From Angiostrongylus vasorum (lineage: Eukaryota; Nematoda; Chromadorea; Rhabditida; Metastrongylidae), in NCBI GenBank assembly GCA_018806985.1, contig JADANN010000441.1, positions 62,001-126,000 of the forward strand: DNA of 64,000 bases, read 5' to 3'. Under the pieces are notes generated by a model. That model ran no database searches. It was not told where the DNA came from and saw only the letters and a list, made by a program, of their open reading frames with translations. Shown here piece after piece: positions 21,719 to 33,724 of the stretch. Each line of letters begins with the position of its first letter. Positions within the stretch are counted from its first letter, which is position 1. The position numbers and the translations under genes were made by a program.

Positions 21719-22251
21719 CTGAATTCATTGAGGATCCGAGAACAGGAGGTGTCATAGAACCACGTTTAAAATATTTGAATTCGTACATATGAGGATGGTC
21801 AAATTACTCACTAGAAGTTGGGGAGATAACCCCGAACACGAATGAAAATAATCATGAATGATTACAAAGTTTGATAACCAAGTAAAATAATGACACGAAG
21901 AAATTCCATAAGAACTCGGTCCACATCTTCCTCTTCTTTCTCTCCTACTATTCCGATGGTGAAAAAAACTGTTCATTTTATTGACGGCCTTTACGAAGAC
22001 ACTATGCTATTCTAAGAACTCTCTGTATTGGTCCTTCATCTGTCTATTTAAACATCAGATGCACTTTCTGTTGTTTGTGGTCAAGTTAGTCAGAAATCTG
22101 AATAGTCAGTTGACTCCTACCTTCTTCTTCATATCACCTTATGCCTCTCTTTCTCTTTTATTTGGCGTTGTTTCAGATCTTGTTACATGTACTTATTGAA
22201 CTACGTAAGAACAGTCATGATCCCACATTGGAACTATGACACCTTGCTCAC

Positions 22252-22379
22252 GTTCCGTGACTGCTCAGGCAGGGTCGCTGCTTTAAAATACGGAAAAAAC
22301 GTCACACTTTTGCTTAGAAGCTGTTCATTTTCAATGTATTCATCGAAGCGAATTGACATGGGTAGCTTTCCGAATTCTA
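22252..22379 (-). CDS. candidate exon, far upstream part of minus-strand gene
   Basis: The minus strand has acceptor GCTCATGCAG, two bases, 42 open codons (EFGKLPMSIRFDEYIENEQ ... TLPEQSRN) and donor GTGAGC. Composition looks coding. Phase 0 at the donor does not match the phase-1 entry of the exon at 21,718, so an exon between them is missing or wrongly called (an acidic open stretch near 21,895-21,950 is one candidate). Confidence 0.45.
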
Positions 22380-23054
22380 CTGCATGAGCATAAAATGTTC
22401 AAAGTTATCCACTAGAGTGGGAGTTTATTTATCGGAGGCCATCGCGACCAGTCTTAATTCTCGATTCCTTTTTTTTACGTTTGAAGCCGAATTAAATCCA
22501 GAGGAGAGGCAATAGGCACACCATATCACTTTAATCCACATGCATTCTAAGATAACCACATGGTTGCTTCTGCTGGGAGTTTTGAATTCAAACATTCAAT
22601 TGGAGCGCACCATGTTGTCCCACGATTGATCGGATCGAGATCCCTACCTCGGTGGAGGTGCAGCTGTGGTCACGGCTACCCGCATAATTAAGGCGATGTT
22701 AATTCATTAGGCAAATGAAGGGAGCTATCACTTATCGATTACGTTTCGCAGATTTGCAGTAATCTACTGTTTTTGTACTGATTACAGTATAGAAATATGC
22801 GTTATATAAAAACTGACATTGAAGTGTACGGATCTTTTTTGATACTGAAGCCTATCCGTCGCAGACTTGTCGGTTTCGTTTTCCTGGCGAAATTCGGGAG
22901 ATAATGGGTTGGTTTCAGATTCTCACGTCTGAAGATTATTGAAAACAATTCAGTTGACCAAATTGCACTATTTTTTTGTTTAGTTTACATGATCCTTCAT
23001 CAAATCTACTGCGCTGGTAACAGCACTTGTTGAATTCGATTCATTTTTTCCCCC
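22380..23054. other. no gene seen
   Basis: Unique-looking AT-rich sequence. 22,640-22,690 is relatively GC-rich with a possible tRNA-like remnant, too weak to call. Confidence 0.35.
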
Positions 23055-23580
23055 ATTTACCGCCTACAAAGGTCTTCGAATATTTAGCGTGTAGTTTCGG
23101 CTGCGTCCTAAAGATTTCATCTTCCTTATGAATATCGTAGAATGCTGATCGAGTCGATTCTCCTTGAAATCTTGGAGATAGCCGAGCTAATGCCTTACCA
23201 GTTGGATTGGAGGAGAACGTTGTGGTGGGGTCAAACCAGCGACTTGTTTCTTAATGAACTGCATCTTAGCCACTGTTGGTCGGATTTCCTACCAGGATCT
23301 GCATTGTTCTTTGAGTTCTTGCAAATCATTGAACTGACTTCGTGGTATGCTGACACGAATAACGACTAGTAGAAAAACATTCGTTGACTGAATGCGTAGT
23401 GGGATATACAATGGCCTACGGATGTATTAAGTTACTATGGCTAACCTTTCAGACAAGTCTGACACCAATTTACAACTCCGGAAAGATGAATTTTAAATTG
23501 CCCTGAACATGACATTGAATTGCTGACCCACCGTGAGTACCATGGATCTTCTAACCAGTGCGTTAAACTAATTTCCTTGC
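23055..23580 (-). repeat. SINE-like family C, diverged
   Basis: It contains the family C body (CTACAAAGGTCTTCGAATA, ATATCGTAGAATGCTGATCGAGTCGATTC) and, after an inserted unmatched stretch, the shared core (CAGACAAGTCTGACACCAATT). The head at the right end is poorly kept. Promoter strand is minus. Confidence 0.6.
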
Positions 23581-24054
23581 TGAGTGCTTCTTCACACAAA
23601 CATCAGTCTGGGATGCAATGAGCCACTTTACAACATCCTTACGAAACATTTCTGTCTTTAGTGACCTATCGGTTAATGAAATACAAAATTTCGCTTTATT
23701 AGATGATGTTTGTGGTCAGCAACTTAGACGACAGAAAGTGAGCTGTACATCTCATCTATAATACAACTGGAATACGACCATATTCTTAAGTGATTTTCAG
23801 ACAAAAGTTCGAAATTGAACACGTTGAAACCGCGTTGAGATCTCCTAATAGATCTCGTTGAGATCCTGCATACCCTTTTTGATGTCTTATGTCACGGATG
23901 TTCAAAATAAGAAATTTTTTCATCATTAACTTCAGTTGGCGCCAATGTATTATTACTTTCTACAACGCAGTTTTCGTTAAACAAACCGTGGGCGTGTGTT
24001 CTGCAATGATCATAGGTTATAGGTGTCCTAGTTATAGGTGGCCTGGTTATAAGT

Positions 24055-24305
24055 GGCCTGTAATGCAAAGGGGGTATTTGACTCGATCCGTCCTACCAGG
24101 CTCGCCAAACCTTCAATTACTGCGAGTCAGGAAATTGGTACCAGACTTGTCTGCGAGGATAGGAGCGCACACTCGATACATCGGCAGGCCACCGAGAGTC
24201 ATTCTATAGGCCAGATATGCATTCAGTCACCTGCAATGATGCTTGGTGAAGCCGATCACATGGCGGATTCCTTAGAAATTGGTCAACGTCGAGAGCTTCA
24301 TCCGT
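24055..24305 (+). repeat. SINE-like family B, plus orientation
   Basis: Head partly decayed (GTAATGCAAAGGGGGTATTTG); core (GGAAATTGGTACCAGACTTG) and tail (GGCCAGATATGCATTCAGTC, GCTTCATCC) are kept. Confidence 0.75.
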
Positions 24306-24573
24306 TCTTGTTTACAAAAAAAACCGCATTTCTAAGAAAACACTAAAAAACGCCAATTATATGAGTTCATTTTTTACCGCGCAGTTCGCTGACTATCGAC
24401 TTTCTTTCGTATCCCTTTTTAACCTAACCATTTCCTCTATATGCTCAGGTATTTTTGGAAAGGAACTAATTATTGTTACGAAATGAGGTACAGTGCAGAC
24501 TATTAGAAACGCACTTCTCTCATAATCAAGGACCAGCTGACTTAAAAATACGAAAGTACTTTACTTTCCTATT

Positions 24574-24792
24574 TCAAATTTTCTGCAATCTAAAGCTGTG
24601 GTGAAAGTCATATGAAATTGTCAAAATTGTATCATTTAGTGTCCTTGCTTTTGATGGAATTATATAGGTATCTAGTAGTGGACAACGTTTGTGACGGAGA
24701 ATTTTAACTTTTTGGCCAATAGCTTTGTATTTTTTTGTCATGTGACGGACGCATGGAACTACGATGAATTGCTCAACTCGCAAAGCGTGCAT
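24574..24792 (-). CDS. possible exon, protein-like open frame
   Basis: The minus strand is open for 72 codons with protein-like composition (VEQFIVVPCVRHMTKKYKAI ... ILTISYDFHHSFR). It lies upstream of and in the same orientation as the RING-like gene exons. No convincing splice sites flank it, so it may be unrelated or a chance frame. Confidence 0.25.
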   Translation of the reverse strand: MHALRVEQFIVVPCVRHMTKKYKAIGQKVKILRHKRCPLLDTYIIPSKARTLNDTILTISYDFHHSFRLQKI

Positions 24793-24799
24793 TGAATTT

Positions 24800-25451
24800 A
24801 AGGCTTACGGTCCGTTATGTACCCCCACCGTGGATTACCGCCTCCCTTGTTCTGTGTTTTCGCCTATATTTCGATTCATTGCAAAGTTAGCCTACATTGT
24901 CCGCTTACTTGTTTAGTTTTAAATCCATTACTTTTATTTCCATTTCTATCTGTTAAACTGTCTGAAATAAAATTAAGATCGATCTTACGTCTCTTTATTT
25001 TAATTTGTTAATATCTATGTTTTCTCACTTCTTTGGCTTAGTGAGAGAAAGCTGCAAAATGTAGCGCATCCGGCATCATTAATGGAAGCAAAAAACCTCG
25101 AAAAAAAAGTTATTTACTAACTGAGGCTTCGACATCTTGATGAGACCGCCTTTCACTGTACATTAAGATGAAATAAATCGAAACCCACCGACCTAACTCC
25201 GATTAGATGCCTTGAAGCGTTATCTTCTATTTATCACCGTATGAATTCAATGCGCGAGCAGTAGGTTTAGAAGTAATAGAGAAGTAAGCGTATTTTCTAT
25301 GGTCGTGTGGTAAAAAAAACTACTAATCGACTAGGTGAACAACGGGCAAAATTATAGATGGATTTGGAGCGCAGCACAATTCTTATGATCCATTAGTTAA
25401 GCTCATTCTAAAAAACACTAAAAATCACCATGGATGAAATCAATCTCAACA
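24800..25451. other. no gene seen
   Basis: AT-rich, without recognised repeats or exons. Confidence 0.4.
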
Positions 25452-25720
25452 AGTGAAGCACAGTGGTTAATGATGCCATGCAATATACACACGGTCTTTG
25501 GTTCGATCCTGCCATCCCAATCAAATAAAGCGTTCCATCATCTACGGTGAGTAAATTAGTACCACAATTGTTTGGGAGGGTAAAATGACACTGGTTGAAT
25601 GCCTAGATGGATCACTGCAAGTTGTAGGCCAGATATGCATATAATCACCTCTACGATGCTTCAGATGGAGTCGAATACATGCCACATCTCCAAATGATCA
25701 ACTTCGAAACCTTTTACGCT
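25452..25720 (+). repeat. SINE-like family B, diverged
   Basis: The head (GTGAAGCACAGTGGTTAATG, GGTTCGATCC) matches A and B boxes; the core is weak but the tail (GGCCAGATATGCATATAATC, GCTTCAGATGGAGTCGAATAC) is clear. Confidence 0.7.
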
Positions 25721-26654
25721 TTGTGATGAATTCAGCAAACGTACAACATACTAGCGTCATCAAATTGCCTAATTCTTCAACAGTCGTTGGATGCTGTCCT
25801 CATTGATGAGAGAAACATCGATGGTCGTTTAGTAAAGTCCGACAACGTCCGACTAAAACGACTAACTTTGAACACTTCACTGCGTAACTAAGCAGATTTT
25901 TACTCTCTAGATTTTTTTCAGTTCGCGACATTTTGTCACAAGATAGATATTTTTGCAAAACGGACTCCATCCAACCTCTGAATAAATATCAATATCATTT
26001 AGCATTGGCGAATTTACACAAGATTCCCTCGTGAGCTTCCACTGTCCGAATGAAGCAACCCCACTCGCTTTTAAAAAAATTACGCGGCCATGTACTAATC
26101 AACGTGTTCCTACTGGTACTGGATGCAATTCCACCGTGAAAATCGGTCACAACGGATGACATTAGATCGACGACCATGCTGTAGAAAGGTCACTGCTGAA
26201 TGAGGTTACTTTATTCGAGCAGTACTCTAGTATACTAGATTCGACTCGATCCGACCACAAGTACCCAAAGCATAAGCATGAACTGCTGCACACACTCAAA
26301 TCGTTGTGCTACTGAAGAAGGCGAAGGCATCGAAACATTTTACACATTAGGAGCTTGCATTATATAGTTGAACTACTTCCAAACACGGAGGACAAAGATT
26401 CCTGGAAGTCTATCGACGGTGAGATGACGTGAAACCGTGGTCGAGGTGAAATTTATAAATCATCGTTGCTTTCACTTAGTGGTAACCAGAGCTTCCTATT
26501 ACCGTGCGGTCATTTTCATTGTTTCTCCTGCTTCGTTCTACACAAACAAGGATTCCCTTTCTCATTACTGCAAGCTTCATACACTTTCATGTAACACAGT
26601 GTAGCGGAAAAATTATAAATTCTCAGTCAGGAATTCTCTCTATATAAATTATCT
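25721..26654. other. no supported gene
   Basis: A 60-codon minus-strand ATG frame (25,995-26,177) has no splice or domain support. The segment ending near 26,345 carries a GAAGGCGAAGGCATCGAAAC motif that recurs elsewhere in the window. Confidence 0.35.
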
Positions 26655-26790
26655 GTAGAACGTGAGAGAGCAAAACCCACTGCGCTACTCTTGCACGCGA
26701 CAAGGAAAAAATGGAAGATTTAATGGTGCCCGCTCGAGTCACTCGACGATCAACGGGGCGACAGGTGACACAGGTGCTAGGCTTACATCT
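26655..26790 (+). mobile_element. RTE-type retrotransposon, 3' end fragment
   Basis: It matches the last ~130 bp of the RTE copy ending near 30,930: CTACTCTTGCACGCGACA, then the lysine-rich AAAAAATGGA stretch and CTCGAGTCACTCGACGA. This is a classic 5'-truncated non-LTR copy. Confidence 0.75.
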
Positions 26791-27459
26791 CAGTGCCTTC
26801 GCCTTCTCCAGAGCCGCGATGATTCGATTCGATTATCCACATTTGCTTTTCTTTGCGACATGGATGTTCGTAGGAACATGTCGACCTTGAAACTTCCTGA
26901 GTGGAGCACGACTGCAATGACTTAAACTCACTCGTCCCCCCTTACAGAGAACGGTTGCTGACTGATTACCAGTTAGTAACAATTGTAATAGCATAAATTG
27001 ACAACATTATTATCAACGAACAACCATTCAATTGACAACCGTGCTGCATAAAAGAGCACTGTCAAGTGAGGTCGTTTCATCAGGACGGTGCTGCACTCCA
27101 GAAGATTTCAATCAATGCGACTACGAAGACCTAAATCGAAACGAAGGACAGCTGTGGATAATCGAGTGGAACCATACCGGCTCTGAAAAAAGCGAAGGCG
27201 CCGAACCATAGGGTACTAACCGGGAAAGGCTTGCATAGGTAGAACAGTTCAAAACAACAATGACGTAACTTCATAAGCGATTACCACAGGAAGTAAAATC
27301 CAAAAAAGAAAAAGTTGACCTAGGAATGCACAAGAGTGAACAATTGGTGTCTGAACAGGTGTTAACATGCGAAATTGCTGAGGGAAGAGAAGCCGCTACT
27401 AGCCCAATCGGTCCAAAAATCGACGATTCAATAGCATCGCCCCGTAAATGCTTGATAAA

Positions 27460-27720
27460 AAGGTAAGGGATAAGGCGCTCGGCGTTGATCAATCCTTCAG
27501 GGATGCACCATGCACTGGATTTCACTATGCACCGTTAGAGGCGATCGAATGCATAACTGTCCGTTACAATGAACGTGGTAGCCTACCGATGTATCGAGCC
27601 AGTGCTCCTGTCCTCCCGGAGAAATCCGGCACCAATTTACCGACCTAGTAGGCATTAAGAGCTTTTTTAGCTTCGAGCGCGGAGATCGATCCCATGTGTA
27701 TCGTTAGGCGACGGATATTG
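27460..27720 (-). repeat. SINE-like family B, minus orientation
   Basis: Tail (AAGGCGCTCGGCGTTGATCA) first, then the core on the minus strand; the head end at 27,690-27,720 is decayed. Confidence 0.75.
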
Positions 27721-28039
27721 GTCAATGATCGTCTAAACAGTGTTGAAAGGACATTTGCAAAAGATAGCGATAAAATCAAGTCCCAGAAATACAACTAGTG
27801 AAAATGTTAAAGCAACTTAAAATTGAGCACAGCCTGTTAACCTAATCGAATTAAACTTATCAGTGCGTAAGGAAATATACAGAAGCAAAAACAACTTAGT
27901 TCATTGACAACGTATTATTTTTCTTCGATTCATTCCATCACGAAATCAACGTTCAATGCCAAATCCAATGTCCGTGTTACCTAGAACGATCAGTCAAACA
28001 GAACAATTAGAATCTCTAATTGTAAGGCAAAAATAACAC

Positions 28040-28312
28040 TAATTGGATAACTTCAATGATGCTGAGATATTTGCAAAACTCCGGACCGCAGGTGTCGTAG
28101 AACTAGCTGAGAGACAGGCGAAACGAAGGAACCCCACGGTGTGGTGGTGAACGCGTTATTCCCCGGAAAGGACAATAGCGCGTTCGTTCCTCACCACACA
28201 CACCTGCGGTCCGGAGTTTTGCAAATATCTCAGCATCATTGAAGTTATATTTCACAATATACCCTGCCATTAAAAAGAGTAGGCAGTAAATAAAATGGTT
28301 AAGACTAACTGG
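28040..28312. repeat. foldback element D, left arm shortened
   Basis: The left arm is cut to about 50 bp (GATGCTGAGATATTTGCAAA to GCAGGTGTCG); the right arm is complete (AGCTGAGAGACAGGCGAAAC to CATCATTGAAGTTATATTTC). The usual right tail ends GGCAGTAAATAA. It adjoins repeat A. Confidence 0.8.
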
Positions 28313-28677
28313 ATATTTGGATGGCCCGTCTTCGCTAGTTGTGCGGGCCCCAGCATAATTTCCATTCTCCGGAGCTGGTTTAGCCATTGTGGTTCCGTGG
28401 AGTCTCGAGGACAGACTGGCCAAAGTCGGCCCCAGGTCGTCACCGCCTGAGAGAGTCGCCGCACTTGTCGATCAGAGAGAGATTTGCCACCATGAGACTT
28501 GTTTGACACCAGGAAAGTGGTGGACCCTGGTATTGGTTTACTCTTAGCTAGGCTTCCTGGATGAAACGCCGGACTTCTTCTGAGCTTGGTAGACTCTGCT
28601 GGGGATGAATCCCCCTCTGTAAATCGCAGTCCGACACTCGGGAACACCTACCCACCACAATGAGGCGGTAAACCGTT
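28313..28677 (-). repeat. dispersed repeat A, minus orientation
   Basis: Full-length reverse copy from the GCCCGTCTTCGCTAGTTGTG end to ATGAGGCGGTAAACCGTT. It lies directly against foldback element D. Confidence 0.85.
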
Positions 28678-28679
28678 CG

Positions 28680-29089
28680 GACGAAGAAAAAGGCAAAATA
28701 TTACCCACCATTAAATAATTGTGACGATTCTGTAGATCGAAAGCCAATGGATAAGCTGTTGAAGACTATTAACTCCGTGCACAAGTTCATAAGTATAGTA
28801 TCGATCACTGTTACCCAAAATGTTGTATACAAGGCAGATTCTGGTATAAATTTGTAAAACTACACCAACGTAAAAAAATTCTATTCTGTGCGCCATCAAC
28901 TCAATATATACTTCTTGCCATACAGTCAAGACGAACACCTAGCACAGAGAGGACAAAGACACAAAACAGAGAGAACATCCTGAAAAATAGTGGAGCGGAC
29001 AAATAAAAGAAATAGGTAAAGCCTGTTAGATACCTCAACGTCCAAGCCTTTGATGGAATATCTTCGAATCTTTCCCGTACTTGCATCGA
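28680..29089. other. no gene seen
   Basis: No repeat family or supported exon. Confidence 0.35.
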
Positions 29090-30930
29090 CCCTAGAAATC
29101 TTTTTCTACGAGATGCAGATAGGCGATAAAAAGAAGATCTTAAAGAGAGAAGAGCAGCTGTAATGCTTTAAGCAACAGAGGCTGGGGAAAGCATTCGAAA
29201 AGCCCACTGATGCTTCGCCAATTACGAGACCAAGAATGCACTCCGACGCCCAGACGGAACAGTTACAGCGTCCAGAAAGGCAATGGAGGAAATCATTCAC
29301 GAATACTACTCAGATCTCTTCGATAGCCATGTCCACCTTCCATCATATGAAATAAAGGAGGATGGATATGTTATACCACCGGTTCTCCCTTCCGAAATCC
29401 GATATGCCATTTCGCAGGTGAAAAACCGAACAGCACCAGGACCGGAGAGGACAAGACCAGAACACCTGAAGAACCTTCCGCCAGTCCTCGTAAACAAACT
29501 GGCTCGGCTCCTCACACGTTACCTGTCTGAATGCAAGGTCCCCTATTCAACGGAAAACCAGCAAGACCGTGTTATTGTTCAACAAGGTGACCTCCACCAT
29601 ATCGGCAACTATCGCCCAATCTGCTTGCCCTCTGTCGCCTGCAAACCTTTTCACTCGAGTCAACCTAAACAGGATTGACAGAACACTGGACGAAGGGCAG
29701 CCATGTGAGCAAACAGGGTTTCGAAAAGGACTTAGTACGATGGACCATATCCACACGATAACAAGACTCATTGAAGTGTCCCGAGAGTACAAAAGACCGC
29801 TCTGTCTCACTTTCATCGATTTGAAGAAGACCCATGAGTCAAAGACTCAACTGAGATAGAAGCAGTCGTGGAAGCCCTTGTTAGTCAAGAAGAAAATTTC
29901 ACAACCAAGATTTCACCATTTTCCAACGATATTAACATCGACCCTCAGAAGAGGAGTTAGGCAAGGCGATATCATCTCGCCAAAATTATTCACCACCACC
30001 CTCGAGAACGTCATGCGAACATTGGAATGGGACAACACGGGAGTGAAAATCGATGGCCGGCATTACACCATCTTCGCCTTGCCGATGGGATTGTCCTTAT
30101 AACACTAAACATTAGTCAAGCGGATCATATGCTTGCCGACTTTGATCAAGCCTGTGGAAAGATTAGCCTTCGACTAAGTCTCACAAAAACGATGTTCATG
30201 AGGAACGGATTGGTTTCGTATGCTCCATTCACGCTCAACGGAACGAGTATTTCCGAATGCTCCAGTTATACTTATCTAGGCCGGGAAATCAACGTGTCGA
30301 ACGACTTAGCTCCAGAGTTGAGCAGAAGGAAACGAGCGGCTTGGGGAGCTTCCAAGAACATCAAGGATGTGCTGAAGAGAACAAAGAACACCCGACTCCT
30401 TTCCCACCTTTTTCGACCCAACGGTAGTTCCTACCCTAACCTATGCGTCAAAACCTGGTCGCTGCGTAAACAGGATGAAAGATCACTCAGCGTTATTGAA
30501 GTCGCAGTCGAAAGGACGTTGCTAGGAGTATCCCGTTTCACACAACTAAGGGGAAGGGGTCCGAAACCCCAACCTGCGTCAACAACCGAAAATCGAAGAT
30601 GCCGTTCTGTATGCCGAACAATCGAAGATAAGGTGGGCCGGACACGTAATGCATATGAACGACAACGGATGGCCAAGAGCCGTTAGTGACTGGATTCCTC
30701 GGGATGTTAAACGCACCGCAGGAAGACCACCGGCCCGATGGTCAGTGTTGTTAACGAAAAGCTTAAAAAGAATGATATGATGCTTAAAGAGTTTCTAGAG
30801 CGAGCAGAACCCACTGGGCTACTCTTGCACGCGACACGGAAAAAATGGAGGATTTACTGGCGCGCGCTCGAGTCACTCGACGAACAACGCGGCTATAGGT
30901 GATACAAGTGAAGGGATCGAAATCAAGGAA
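29090..30930 (+). mobile_element. RTE-type non-LTR retrotransposon, dead copy 1
   Basis: This is a 5'-truncated copy of a nematode RTE element that lacks its endonuclease. Readable blocks are in order: the linker (KEDLKERRAAV), the RT start (VKNRTAPGP ... RPEHLKNLPPVLVNKLA), IGNYRPICL, GQPCEQTGFRKG, motif A as FIDLKKTHES, RRGVRQGDIISPKLF, motif C as HHLRLADGIVLI, then the thumb and C-terminal part (ECSSYTYLGREIN, GRPPARW). RTE proteins normally have FIDLKKAFDS and FADD, so the catalytic aspartates are lost. Frameshifts and stops break the frame at least six times. The 3' end reaches the family terminus near 30,930. Confidence 0.85.
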
Positions 30931-30934
30931 AAAT

Positions 30935-32246
30935 TTATGAGTTAATCCATCATGACTTACATGACGTGCAAGAACGCCCGCTTCATATAACATTTGTCGA
31001 GGAGTGAAACCACTGACATCAAAGGAAATATGGTAGACCCACTAGTAGCCGAATTAAATAAGACCTGAATACAACAAGAAAGGCTTCTAAGGAAACTGCT
31101 TACAATATGAAGAGACTATTGAATGTGCTCAAAAGGGGAAAAAACGAGTTGGAAGGAACGTTGTCAATTTCCAGTAGATTTCATGCCTTGTCGTCGACGA
31201 GCAAACTGATGCCGACTGGACAGAAGCACTGCGATAACAGATCAAAGTTCAGCAACAAGCAGAAATGACATCAGGCACCACTGGCTTTTGAGCACGGATT
31301 AGAATTGGTTTCTAAACAAGCAGAATGCCCAACTGACATCTCAAACTCAAAGATGATACGTCAGTCTTGGAAAAACTGACAACAGTTCCGCCTGCGGGGA
31401 ATTCCTCTACCAAATAGAGAATTCTCTACGTACTCAACAAACACATTCTATAAGTCGTTAGAGACTGCATTTGCCACAACGTCCGCGTCCGTGCCCTACA
31501 TTCATAGCCCATCATAACCATCAGGCACGCCACGAGACACGGCATAGCGTAGCCATCAGCCACACAACCGGGTATGCTATTGGGCACGCCTCATTGCTTG
31601 GGGACTAGAACCCACGCCTCCGAAGGGACTAGTGCCTCACAGTGCAAGAATGTGAATAACAATCGCGAGAGAGAATACTTTAGCAGTAAGAATGAAAATT
31701 TGTTGAGTAGAGTACCCGTGAGCAATGAAAGTATTTACCAAAACTCTTATGTTAACAACACGCAGTAAATACAAGAGAATAGATGACAACAGTAATTTAT
31801 TGAAAATGCAAAAGCTATAGATTTTAATTAGTTTACAGATCATTTGTGCCTAGGTGGATAGAAGGAGTTGTACCCCCAACACTCAACTCATCAAATCGAT
31901 CGACTCTACCATTCTGCTATTCTACTATTCTACTGCACCAACCCATTACACCGCCTCAGTGAAGTTGTTCAGAAATTCAGACTCACAAAAACACTTCGCC
32001 AAATCGCTTTGAGAGCAGTATACAATGTCTGGACGATATGCTTCCAATCTCAAACTTCTACAAAAGTTATTGAGGTTTCATACACCTGCTACTGGTTGTC
32101 AGACATGCGTAGATCATACAGGGAATTTATTCCCGTTAATAATGTCCAGAATTTGCTGGGATATGCCCGCTTGGAATCTAAAGCCGCCGATTTTTTTTGC
32201 AACCCTTGAGCAAAACATTCAGTTTGAAGGAAAGAAAACTCTCCCA
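30935..32246. other. no supported gene
   Basis: No repeat family in the list and no convincing exon on either strand. Confidence 0.4.
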
Positions 32247-32632
32247 ACGGTTTACCGCCTCATAGTAGCTGGGAGGTGCTCATGGGTGTTGTGCTGCGTT
32301 GTACAGCGGTGAGATTCTTCCCTCTTAGAGGGTCTTCAAGGTTGAGAAGGAGCCCGACGTTTCTGTCAGGAAGTACAACTAAGAGTGAACCGACACCAAC
32401 ACTCACCACTGTCCTGTTATAAAACTAGTCGCGTGGTGGCACGTCTCCCTCTGATCCATAAGGGCGGCGTCTGCGTGCTATGGTGACGACCTCGAGCAGA
32501 CTTTGCCGAGGCTGACCCTAGGACTCCAGGGAAACATAATGACTAAATCAGCAAAACTCCGCAAAAATAGAGAACATGCTGGGACCCGTACAAACAGTGA
32601 GGACGGACTGTCCAAATATCCAAGTATACAAG
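32247..32632 (+). repeat. dispersed repeat A, full copy
   Basis: The best-preserved plus copy, from ACGGTTTACCGCCTCATAG to GGACGGACTGTCCAAATATC. It defines the family at about 385 bp. Confidence 0.85.
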
Positions 32633-32639
32633 GACAGAA

Positions 32640-33450
32640 AACGGGTTAAGGGACCTATTTGGTCACACCACATGTCTAATTCCAAGAGCGATACTTCCAC
32701 TACGAATAACGGATTTTTGCCATAAAGCGTCGTTTAAGGGGATGAGAAATCGTACAATCGATAATAAAGCCAAAGCTACGAATGTTACAATCTTCTCATA
32801 TCCATGCTTAAAATCCATACAAGATCAAAAAATATTCCCAGTCAAAAACAATGGAGATCAGTAGGATGTTGTATAAAGCAGCAGCGGTTCCCTCCGAGAT
32901 TTTATAATGAAAAACAAATGATAACGAATTAGCGGAGAAGCCAGTTTAGCGCTTCAAGTGGTAAGACGAGTGAGTGACAAAAGAAATGATAGAAAGAAAT
33001 GGTTAGAAAAAGTGTTAAAAAGAAACGGCAAAGGTGCAAACGTAACGGCAATAAAGGAAGGTAGGAGGTTGTGTCGCTTGACGACTCGTATAATCTTCAA
33101 GTGTCATAGCCCGTTATTTTTAAAAAGGAGACAAACTTAGTACTTACTTGATATAGCATTAATATTTAGCTGAGATAAAAGCATATCCTGATCTAAGTCG
33201 TTTACTAATTCATGACATCTAACCGATGACAAATATATCTTAGTTTAAATACGTGAGTACGCCAGTAGACGACAAGAGCGCTATAGCATCCAGTTTTTAG
33301 TTCAGTGGGTTCCATAAATTCTTTACCAAACTGTGTACATTCATTCGATGGCCAATTGGAAATGTCAAATAGAAAAATGATCTTCTGCTCTTAATAATCT
33401 AGAAAAAATACTCCTTCGGCTCAGCTAACTTCTTCTAGGTGATAATAAAA
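32640..33450. other. no gene seen
   Basis: AT-rich, no supported exon. Confidence 0.4.
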
Positions 33451-33451
33451 A

Positions 33452-33722
33452 AAAAGGATCTCGACGTTGATCAATCCCTGAGGGATGCGATAAGTATTCG
33501 ACTTCATCAAGTATCGTTTGAAGGTGATTGAATGCATATTTGGCCTTTACAATGGCTCGTGGTAGCTTACCGATATATCGAGCCAGTGCTGCTATCCTTC
33601 CAGAAAAGCCTGGCACCAATTTGCCGACCCCGGAGGGATAGAAAGCTTGGTGAGCCACGGGTCCCGGGATCGATCCCTCAGTATCGGAGCGCACCTCCGA
33701 CCACTGCGCCACATGCGTCCAC
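33452..33722 (-). repeat. SINE-like family B, minus orientation
   Basis: A complete copy. On the minus strand the head reads GCATGTGGCGCAGTGGTCGG (A box) followed by GATCGATCCC (B-box-like), then the core and tail. Confidence 0.85.
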
Positions 33723-33724
33723 TC

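Noticed and set aside
22174..22201. Plus-strand 28-nt micro-exon between TTTCAG and GTAAGA
   Set aside because: Splice motifs are good, but no partner exons on the plus strand were found and it lies next to a minus-strand exon; chance is likelier.
25995..26177. Minus ATG frame of 60 codons
   Set aside because: No splice sites, no recognised domain, no neighbouring coding support.
28103..28423. Minus frame of 106 codons and the related frames at 45,677, 60,097 and 60,336
   Set aside because: All lie in foldback element D and repeat A; the shared peptide (GGERTRYCPFRGV) reflects repeat copies.
30431..30676. Minus-strand 81-codon frame over RTE copy 1
   Set aside because: Antisense shadow of the reverse-transcriptase C-terminal region.
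33425..33712. Minus frame of 95 codons and similar frames at 39,322, 43,691 and 57,870
   Set aside because: The shared peptide (VGKLVPxFSGRIAALARYIG) is the translated family B SINE core, present only where that repeat is.
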